This document shows, piece after piece, positions 63,549 to 64,000 of a stretch of 64,000 nucleotides of DNA. The stretch comes from Hymenobacter tibetensis (GTDB taxonomy: Bacteria > Bacteroidota > Bacteroidia > Cytophagales > Hymenobacteraceae): NCBI RefSeq assembly GCF_022827545.1, contig NZ_CP094669.1, positions 4,333,001 through 4,397,000 on the forward strand, read 5' to 3'. The notes beneath the pieces are model-generated. The model saw nothing but the letters and a program-made list of their open reading frames with translations. It did not search any database and had not been told where the DNA came from. Every line of letters begins with the position of its first letter. Positions within the stretch are counted from its first letter, which is position 1. Both the position numbers and the translations under genes were made by a program.

Positions 63549-64000
63549 CTAATTGTTGCTTGACTTCACTCGGTTTTCCACTTTGGCTTCCACCAGCTTG
63601 CCCTGCTTGGTTAGTTCTCGAATTTGGTCGGCAATGGCATTGCGCAGCAGCACGCCCGTACCGCGGGGCTTGATGGCTTTCAGGAACACCATGTTGTCGC
63701 CTCCGCCCGCGAGGTAGTCGCTGATGGCAATGGTGTAGAGGCGGGATTGGGCGGGATTGAACGGCTGACTGTTGATGCGAATGTTGGTGGCTTTACCACT
63801 GGGATTGACAGCGTAGGTGGCACCCGAGAAAGCCATTTTCACGCGGGCCCCATAGTCGAAGAGTTGCTGAACCACCTCGGCGGGAGCATCCAACACGACT
63901 AGCTCGTTCTCAAACGGCATCAACTCGAACACCGCCCCCAGGGTAACTTGCCCGGCCGGTAAGGGTGCACGCAAACCGCCGTTGGTCATTACTCCCAAGT
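63549..64000 (-). CDS. 5'-nucleotidase C-terminal domain protein (partial, runs off right edge)
   Basis: 149 or more residues visible; the 5' end is outside the window, so the start is unknown. Sequence includes MTNGGLRAPLPAG and FELMPFENELVVL, the substrate-binding block of the 5'-nucleotidase C domain, ending with GGGDNMVFL near the base-binding region. It provides the half missing from the downstream metallophosphatase, so the two probably act together or were split from one ancestor. Confidence 0.88.
   Translation of the reverse strand, partial: LGVMTNGGLRAPLPAGQVTLGAVFELMPFENELVVLDAPAEVVQQLFDYGARVKMAFSGATYAVNPSGKATNIRINSQPFNPAQSRLYTIAISDYLAGGGDNMVFLKAIKPRGTGVLLRNAIADQIRELTKQGKLVEAKVENRVKSSNN

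Noticed and set aside
1..64000. CRISPR arrays, tRNA or rRNA genes, insertion sequences and prophage
   Set aside because: No regularly spaced repeats, no tRNA-like T-arm or rRNA sequence, no transposase, integrase or phage structural genes were found by reading.

Overview
The window comes from a member of the Bacteroidota, most likely a cytophagalean of the Hymenobacter type. The evidence is SusC/SusD outer-membrane pairs, two type IX secretion (T9SS) genes (porQ and a porE-like gene), the Bacteroidota -7 promoter motif TAnnTTTG, a dxr-rseP cluster, and moderately GC-rich housekeeping genes. The genus is inferred from overall character and was not tested by a search. I see no phage, transposase, CRISPR array, rRNA or tRNA.

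Layout. Positions 1-5.6 kb hold cell-wall and housekeeping genes: mltG, a GT-C membrane glycosyltransferase, dtd, a MazG-like pyrophosphohydrolase, comB and gcvT. Positions 5.9-8.3 kb are a sensory operon: a lone zinc-binding CZB domain, a CHASE3 histidine kinase and a CheY-like regulator. Positions 8.4-18.8 kb carry rnhB, a small acidic protein, a possible small RNA, a NUDIX hydrolase, the operon plsC-gatC-(11-TM/TPR protein)-(MacB-type ABC ATPase), a corrinoid adenosyltransferase, ilvE, and prfB with its programmed +1 frameshift.

Positions 18.9-41.2 kb are the main accessory region. Four complete SusC/SusD transport units form two back-to-back clusters, two units on minus and two on plus, around a 1.6-kb AT-rich non-coding centre. 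Each unit has its own terminator. Only the two plus-strand units end in an extra small lipoprotein gene. No hydrolase, sigma/anti-sigma pair or other regulator lies nearby, so the cargo cannot be deduced.

Positions 41.3-53.2 kb return to core functions: an SDR enzyme, hslU, porQ, lon, a porE-like OmpA protein, a DUF6702-type protein, rseP and dxr. Positions 53.5-64 kb hold a GreA-like protein with the DxxE tip, a hybrid kinase whose 3' end overlaps a convergent response regulator, a HAD phosphatase, a GH3 protein, an OsmC protein, a small PH-like membrane protein, dnaA, and a 5'-nucleotidase split into two genes, the second running off the right edge.

Unexplained structure includes three 74-85-base near-perfect inverted repeats between convergent genes, two multi-tier stem-loops (lon/porQ and upstream of dxr), a GTCATCCC...GGGATGAC repeat-like element, and promoters that nearly abut start codons (plsC, rnhB).
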